Assembly: GCA_028877275.1 (NCBI GenBank)
Contig: JAPPFP010000024.1
Span: 1 to 64,000 of the forward strand
Direction: 5' to 3'
DNA length: 64,000 nt
Source of the DNA: Acidobacteriota bacterium
Lineage (GTDB): Bacteria; Acidobacteriota; Thermoanaerobaculia; Multivoradales; Multivoraceae
This document shows, in pieces, positions 59,437 through 64,000 of this stretch; the stretch's first letter is position 1; each line of letters opens with the position of its first letter. The notes below the pieces were generated by a model. That model had not been told where the DNA came from, did not search any database, and was given only the letters and a program-made list of their open reading frames with translations. A program made the translations under genes and the position numbers.

Positions 59437-60141
59437 TTACTTGAATGCCGGCTTCGCCGCCTTCCGAGCCTCCGGCGCCCAGATCCGGATCTGGCTGAAG
59501 CGGCCGGTATCGTCGAACGATCCGAAACCGACACGGCCCCAGCCGAGCGGGTCGCGGTCGGTCGACACGGTGGGTCGCCTCTCGCCGTCGAAGTAGACCC
59601 GCAACGAGCCGTCCTGGCGTTCGACCCTGACCCGCTTCCAGCCGCGCTCCCAGTCGACGCCCTCGTCCGGGATCGCGCCCATGGGCGCCCGGTCGGCGTT
59701 GTCGACCAGGAAGATGTTGTGGGCGCGGTCGTCCGGCTCCGTGGCCAGGTGGGCGTAGTAGTAGCGGTTCGGCCCCTCGAAGCCAAAGAAGACGCTGAGG
59801 TCCCGGTGGCCGTACTCCCTTCCGGTCTGCCATGCCTCGACTTCGAGGACGAAGTCGGCGAGCAGGAGATCGTCGACCAGGGCGATGTTGAGTGGTGAAC
59901 GGTGCTCCGGCTTGTACTTGCTGCCGCCTTCGAGATCGAGGTAGCCGCGCCCGCCCTCCTTGCCATGGCTCCACGCGCGATTGTCGCTGAAGGTGAAGTC
60001 GTCGAGCGCCGAGGCGTCGGTGAAGTCCTGGGAGTAGACGAGTTCGTAGCCTTGCGGGACTCCTGACTGGGCGTGCAGGCTGCTGGCGACGAACAGGACG
60101 ATCAGCGAGGCGCCGAGGCCTGCCGTGCAAGTGCCGCGCAT
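59437..60141 (-). CDS. exported DUF1080-like (3-keto-disaccharide hydrolase-type) beta-sandwich protein
   Basis: A 234-residue exported protein. The signal peptide ends near residue 25. The LamG-like/DUF1080-type sandwich includes YELVYSQDFTDASALDDFTFSDNRAWSHGK, DFVLEVEAWQT, HRDLSVFFGFEGPNRYYYAHLAT and a final GRVGFGSFDDTGRFSQIRIW. This domain binds or cleaves keto-disaccharides in characterised relatives. The ATG at 60141 overlaps the oxidoreductase stop by one base (TGATG), so translation is coupled. With the Gfo/Idh/MocA enzyme upstream, oxidation followed by cleavage of a sugar is a reasonable inference. Confidence 0.82.
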   Translation of the reverse strand: MRGTCTAGLGASLIVLFVASSLHAQSGVPQGYELVYSQDFTDASALDDFTFSDNRAWSHGKEGGRGYLDLEGGSKYKPEHRSPLNIALVDDLLLADFVLEVEAWQTGREYGHRDLSVFFGFEGPNRYYYAHLATEPDDRAHNIFLVDNADRAPMGAIPDEGVDWERGWKRVRVERQDGSLRVYFDGERRPTVSTDRDPLGWGRVGFGSFDDTGRFSQIRIWAPEARKAAKPAFK

Positions 60142-61610
60142 CAGACGGTTCGCGGGACCACGAACGGTTCGCGGTACTCGCGGGTCAGCAGGCGGCTCGC
60201 CTCCACGTCGTCTTCGATCGTCTCCGTGTCCGGGTCGATCGTGAGCCACGGGCCGACGATCGGTTGCTCGACTTCCGGGTCGACGCCGTTCTTCGACAGG
60301 TGGTCGAGGAACCGGTCGGCGGTGTCGCCGGCGTGGCGGAGCTTCGATGCGATCTTCGACACCTTGGCCGGGCCGCCCGCTTCACCGCGCAGGTAGGAGA
60401 TGTTGCCGAGGTGGCAGAGGGCGCTCGACAGGTGGCCATCCTCGATCGAGGCGGTCAGGTCCTCGCTGCGCCGGCTGCGCACGGCGTCGACGAAGTTCGC
60501 GTAGTGGTTGGCGCCGCCCTTCCAGCTCTCGAGTTTCTTGCCCTTCTTGTCGTAGGCGGTGGCCTGCGTGTAGCTCGGAATCTGCACGTAGCCGCCCTCG
60601 CAGTGGACGATGACGCCGATGCTGGCGCCCAGGTAGTCGTCCATGCCGTCGCGCCACTTGCCGGCCTGGGCCTTCGTGTCGTGCGGCAGGCCTCGCACCT
60701 CGAACAGCAGGGGCGCCCGGTCGTAGTCGTGGTACACGAACTGCGTGTTCGGCGTGTTGCCGTCGTCGACGTAACCGAACCGGCCGCCGACGCTGATCGT
60801 CCGCGGGGGCAGTGCCGGCTCACCGAGCGCCCAGCGCGCGATGTCCATCTGGTGGATGCCCTGGTTGCCCAGGTCGCCGTTGCCGGTGTCGAAGACCCAG
60901 TGCCAGTCGTAGTGCAGGCGTTCGCGCATCAGCGCCTTCTTCGGCGCCGGGCCGCACCAGAGGTCGTAGTCGACCGCCGGGTCGATCTTCTGGGCGCCTT
61001 CCACCCGGCCGATGCTCTCGCGCGGCTTGTAGCAGAGGCCGCGGGCGAGCTGGATCTCGCCGATGTGGCCTTCGTTGACCCACGCGAGAGCTTCCTGAAT
61101 GGAAGGTGACGAGCGGATCTGCGTGCCGGTCTGGACGATGCGGTCGTACTTCGCCGCCGCGTGGACGATCTGGCGGCCCTCCCAGACATTGTGGGAAACC
61201 GGCTTCTCCAGGTAAACGTCCTTGCCGGCCTGGCACGCCCAGACGGCCTGCAGTGCATGCCAGTGATTCGGCGTGGCAATGGACACCGCGTCGATGTCGT
61301 CGCGCTCGAGGAGTTCCCGGTAGTCGACGATCGTCAGCGGATCGGCGGCGCCGGCCTCGATCGCCTTGGCCTTCGCCGCTTCCAGCACGTTGCTGTCGAC
61401 GTCGCAGAGGGCGGCGACTTCGACGCCGGGCAGATCGATGAACTGATTGATGTGGTCTCGGCCGCGTCCGCGCAGACCGACGACGGCGACGCGGAGCGCC
61501 TCGTTCGGGCTCGCGGCGGCCGTGCCGGCCGAAGCACGGCATCCCAGAGTCGTCGTGGCGGCGGCAGCGGCAGCAGAGCCGAGGAATACGCGGCGGGTGA
61601 TCGCGGACAT
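60141..61610 (-). CDS. Tat-exported Gfo/Idh/MocA family oxidoreductase
   Basis: A 489-residue NAD(P)-dependent oxidoreductase with a twin-arginine leader (ITRRVFLGSAAAAAATTTLGC; the cysteine also suits lipidation). The Rossmann domain has RVAVVGLRGRGRDHINQF and VAALCDVDSN, then VSIATPNHWHALQAVWACQAGKDVYLEKPVSHNVWEGRQIV, carrying the EKP catalytic lysine. The second domain has DYDLWCGPA and DWHWVFDTGNGDLGNQGIHQMDIARWAL, where the aspartate/histidine pair is catalytic. The ATG at 61610 is fixed by GGAGG six bases upstream. Exported members are common in planctomycetes and act on sugars. Coupled to the DUF1080-like gene. Confidence 0.92.
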   Translation of the reverse strand: MSAITRRVFLGSAAAAAATTTLGCRASAGTAAASPNEALRVAVVGLRGRGRDHINQFIDLPGVEVAALCDVDSNVLEAAKAKAIEAGAADPLTIVDYRELLERDDIDAVSIATPNHWHALQAVWACQAGKDVYLEKPVSHNVWEGRQIVHAAAKYDRIVQTGTQIRSSPSIQEALAWVNEGHIGEIQLARGLCYKPRESIGRVEGAQKIDPAVDYDLWCGPAPKKALMRERLHYDWHWVFDTGNGDLGNQGIHQMDIARWALGEPALPPRTISVGGRFGYVDDGNTPNTQFVYHDYDRAPLLFEVRGLPHDTKAQAGKWRDGMDDYLGASIGVIVHCEGGYVQIPSYTQATAYDKKGKKLESWKGGANHYANFVDAVRSRRSEDLTASIEDGHLSSALCHLGNISYLRGEAGGPAKVSKIASKLRHAGDTADRFLDHLSKNGVDPEVEQPIVGPWLTIDPDTETIEDDVEASRLLTREYREPFVVPRTV

Positions 61611-61616
61611 GGTGTT

Positions 61617-61621
61617 CCTCC
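61617..61621 (-). promoter_or_regulatory. ribosome binding site fixing the oxidoreductase start
   Basis: GGAGG six bases before the ATG at 61610. Confidence 0.75.
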
Positions 61622-61690
61622 CAGAGTCGGAAGAGCGCCCGGAGGCGACCACCGATTGTAGCCGCCACGGGCTGCTAGCGTGGTTGCCTG

Positions 61691-63265
61691 ATGCAGCCGG
61701 CTCGTTATCCGATTCCACTGGCGATCCTTGCGGCAGCGGTCGGTGTCGCCTTCCTCGGCGCCTGCGCGGCCGAGCCGCCCGCTGAGCCTCCGAACATCGT
61801 CTTCCTGCTGGTGGACGACCTCGGCGCGATGGACATCGGCGCCTTCAACCCGGGCACCTTCTACGAGACGCCGAACATCGACCGGCTCGCGGCCGGCGGG
61901 GTGCGCTTCACCCGGGGCTACGCCGCGAATCCGGTGTGCAGCCCGACGCGTTACAGCATCATGACCGGCCGCTACCCGACCCGGGTGGGCGCGACGAACT
62001 ACTTCGCGGGCCGCCGCGCGGAGAAGTTCGCGCCGGCGCCGCTCAGCGACCGCATGCCGCTAGAGGAGTACACGCTCGCCGAGGCGCTCCGGGACGGCGG
62101 CTACCGCACGGCGTTCCTGGGCAAGTGGCACCTGGGGCCGACGGAGGAGTTCTGGCCGCTGGCGCAGGGCTTCGACGTGAACGTCGGCGGCCACCGTGGC
62201 GGCATGCCCCGCAGCTACTTCTCGCCCTACTCGAACCCGACGCTTGAGGACGGTCCCGAGGACGAGCATCTGACCGCGCGGCTCACCGACGAGGCGCTCG
62301 CTCTGCTCGACGGCCATGCGGCGGACGAAGAGGGCAGGCCCTTCCTGATCTACCTCTCGTACTACACGGTGCATACGCCGCTGCGCGCGCCGGCGGACCT
62401 GATCGAGAAGTACGCCGCGAAGGCCGGTATCGAGGTCAGCGTGTCGGAGGCGCCGCCGGGTCGCGTGGCCGAGTATCCGGCCGATCCCGACGACTTTGGC
62501 GACGAGGAGCAGGTCTGGCCCCGCGACGAGCCCCGGCGGGTGCGCGAGGTCCAGAACCACGCCGTCTATGCGGCGATGGTCGAGACCCTGGATACGAGCG
62601 TCGGCCGTATCCTCGACCGCCTCGATGCCCTGGGTTTGACGGAGAACACGATCGTCGTCTTCTTCTCCGACAACGGCGGCCTGTCGACGGCCGAAGGGTC
62701 GCCGACCTCGAACCTGCCGCTACGGGGCGGCAAGGGCTGGCTGTACGAGGGTGGCATCCGGGAGCCGATGATCGTCCGCTGGCCGGCCGTCGCGGCCGCT
62801 GGCGGCGTGACCGCGGCGCCGGTCATCAGCACGGACTTCTACCCGACCCTGCTGGAAGCGGCGGGCGTCGACCTTCGGCCCGGGATCGAGATCGACGGGT
62901 CGAGCTTCCTCGATCTGCTCCGCGGAGGCGAAGCGGGTGAGAACGCTGTAGCCGCCGCCTCCGAGCGTGACCTGTTCTGGCACTACCCGCACTACGCCAA
63001 CCAGGGTGGTTTCCCGGGCGGCGCGATCGCACGTGGCCGTTACAAACTGATCGAGCGCTACGAGGACGGGCAGCTTCACCTCTATGACCTGGACGCCGAC
63101 ATCAGCGAAAGGAACGACCTGGCCGCCGGGCAACCGGAGCGGGTCGCCGAGATGCGAGCGCGGCTTCACGCCTGGTACGGCGAAGTCGGCGCGGAGTTCC
63201 TGAGTGTCCTGCCGGACGGTCCGGAACCCTGGCGGCTACCGGTGCGATCGCCGAGCGGCCTGTAG
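61691..63265 (+). CDS. sulfatase, lipoprotein (tandem copy 1)
   Basis: A 524-residue formylglycine-dependent sulfatase of the periplasmic or surface compartment. Lipobox FLGAC with Cys25. Metal and active-site elements: NIVFLLVDDLGAMD, the modified cysteine motif C83-S-P-T-R87 in ANPVCSPTRYSIMTG, YRTAFLGKWHLG, YLSYYTVHTPL, VFFSDNGGLS and LPLRGGKGWLYEGGIREPMIVRWP. Full length and apparently intact. CxPxR-type cysteine sulfatases need a formylglycine-generating enzyme, not seen here. Likely removes sulfate from an extracellular polymer or sugar. A paralogue starts 45 bases downstream on the same strand. Confidence 0.93.
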   Translation: MQPARYPIPLAILAAAVGVAFLGACAAEPPAEPPNIVFLLVDDLGAMDIGAFNPGTFYETPNIDRLAAGGVRFTRGYAANPVCSPTRYSIMTGRYPTRVGATNYFAGRRAEKFAPAPLSDRMPLEEYTLAEALRDGGYRTAFLGKWHLGPTEEFWPLAQGFDVNVGGHRGGMPRSYFSPYSNPTLEDGPEDEHLTARLTDEALALLDGHAADEEGRPFLIYLSYYTVHTPLRAPADLIEKYAAKAGIEVSVSEAPPGRVAEYPADPDDFGDEEQVWPRDEPRRVREVQNHAVYAAMVETLDTSVGRILDRLDALGLTENTIVVFFSDNGGLSTAEGSPTSNLPLRGGKGWLYEGGIREPMIVRWPAVAAAGGVTAAPVISTDFYPTLLEAAGVDLRPGIEIDGSSFLDLLRGGEAGENAVAAASERDLFWHYPHYANQGGFPGGAIARGRYKLIERYEDGQLHLYDLDADISERNDLAAGQPERVAEMRARLHAWYGEVGAEFLSVLPDGPEPWRLPVRSPSGL

Positions 63266-63310
63266 CTGCTGGCACAGCCCCGGTTCGATGCCGGCGGTAG
63301 GCTCTAACCG

Positions 63311-64000
63311 GTGAACACAAGTGGCAGGGTCTGGAGTCTGGCGGCGCCGACGATCGTGGTCCTTGCCTGCACGGGTCCGGTCGACGACGGCGGATCCGGA
63401 GAACTGCCCGCGGAACCGCCGAACATCGTGTTCCTCCTAGTCGACGACCTCGGCGTCATGGACGTCGGCGCCTTCAATCCCGACACCTTCTACGAGACGC
63501 CCAACATCGACCGTTTGGCGGGGGGCGGGGTTCGCTTTCTGCGCGGCTACGCCGCGAATCCGGTGTGCAGCCCGACCCGGTACAGCATCATGACGGGGCG
63601 TTACCCGACCCGGGTGGGTGCCACGAACTGGTTCTCCGGCCGCCAGGAAGAGACGTTCGCTCCCGCGCAACTCAACGACTGGATGCCGGTCGAGGAGTAC
63701 ACGCTTGCCGAGGCCCTGCGCGACGGCGGGTACGGCACCGCGTTTCTGGGCAAGTGGCACCTGGGGCCGACGGAGGAATTCTGGCCGGAGGCACAGGGTT
63801 TCGACGTGAACGTCGCCGGCTACGTTCGGGGGAGGCCCAGTAGCTACTTCTCGCCCTACGCGAACCCGAGGCTCGAGGACGGGCCCGAGGGCGAGTACCT
63901 CACCGAACGGCTGACCGACGAGGCGCTTGCCCTGCTCGATGGCTACGCGGCGGACGAGGAAGGCAGGCCCTTCCTGCTGTACCTCTCGTACTACACCGTC
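63311..64000 (+). CDS. sulfatase, lipoprotein (tandem copy 2), cut by right edge
   Basis: The first 230 codons of a second sulfatase, running off the right edge. It begins at GTG (63311) with a lipoprotein leader (VVLAC). The active site CSPTR is intact in YAANPVCSPTRYSIMTGRYPTRVG, and most of the sequence is identical to copy 1 by eye, with differences in the lipoprotein linker and in loops such as QEETFAPAQLNDWMPVEE and VAGYVRGRPSSYFSPY. A tandem duplication is evident; sequence divergence in surface loops suggests different sulfated substrates. No stop lies within the window. Confidence 0.9.
   Translation, partial: MNTSGRVWSLAAPTIVVLACTGPVDDGGSGELPAEPPNIVFLLVDDLGVMDVGAFNPDTFYETPNIDRLAGGGVRFLRGYAANPVCSPTRYSIMTGRYPTRVGATNWFSGRQEETFAPAQLNDWMPVEEYTLAEALRDGGYGTAFLGKWHLGPTEEFWPEAQGFDVNVAGYVRGRPSSYFSPYANPRLEDGPEGEYLTERLTDEALALLDGYAADEEGRPFLLYLSYYTV

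Noticed and set aside
1..64000. Mobile elements, prophage, tRNA or rRNA genes
   Set aside because: No transposase, integrase, phage structural gene, attachment repeat, tRNA cloverleaf or rRNA sequence was recognised on either strand by reading; a tRNA or Rfam scan was not run.

Overview
This 64 kb window is high-GC bacterial chromosome, densely packed, with no rRNA, tRNA, CRISPR array, transposase or phage gene that I could see. The gene content points to a heterotrophic, aerobic, Gram-negative bacterium. It has many secreted or lipoprotein enzymes, tandem DUF5916 proteins, PQQ dehydrogenases, secreted sulfatases, DUF3604, DUF6807 and 'PNGKPDF' family proteins, and planctomycete-type DUF1501/DUF1549/DUF1553 cytochrome-linked proteins. 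The best guess is an Acidobacteriota lineage (Thermoanaerobaculia/Vicinamibacteria-like). Planctomycetota is the main alternative. This placement is inference from gene families, not from a marker gene.

Layout. 0-2.2 kb: the start of a SWIM zinc-finger protein (probably a SNF2 helicase) running off the left edge, divergent from a PhyH-type dioxygenase. 2.2-6.7 kb: two tandem DUF5916 outer-membrane-like proteins. 6.7-12.4 kb: a metallo-beta-lactamase alkylsulfatase with a small membrane protein, a DPP4-type peptidase, a DUF1640-like coiled-coil protein carrying an exact 42-bp repeat, and an unknown exported protein. 12.5-21.9 kb: a sodium:solute symporter and RutE-like reductase, then a minus-strand run of TrkH, PQQ dehydrogenase, esterase and two paralogous unknown lipoproteins. 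22-28.9 kb: MatB malonyl-CoA synthetase and an SDR, then a 'PNGKPDF' protein and a DUF3604 lipoprotein, then an exported DJ-1/PfpI protein.

29-46 kb is the most distinctive part. It is a long minus-strand series: an endonuclease/phosphatase-beta-lactamase fusion, a giant DUF1549/DUF1553/LamG protein with a CxxCH haem motif, a DUF1501 protein, a cytochrome-WD40 protein, a PPC-domain protein, a second DUF1549/DUF1553 protein with a CX4CH motif, a second DUF1501 protein, a SLC1-type symporter and Cu/Zn superoxide dismutase. Several junctions overlap by 4 bp, so co-translation is likely for the core six genes. I read this as a duplicated, extracytoplasmic redox/hydrolase system of unknown substrate.

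46-58.3 kb: two tandem NTF2-like lipoproteins, two GST-family proteins, an MFS transporter, a photolyase, a PQQ-propeller protein, a solitary D12-class adenine methyltransferase, a Tat-exported dienelactone hydrolase, and a cupin lipoprotein-GMC oxidoreductase-gluconate-dehydrogenase-subunit-3 operon. 58.4-64 kb: DUF6807, a Gfo/Idh/MocA oxidoreductase with a DUF1080-like partner, and two tandem lipoprotein sulfatases, the second cut by the window end. The theme is extracellular breakdown and oxidation of sulfated or complex organic matter. Gene content is shaped repeatedly by tandem duplication.
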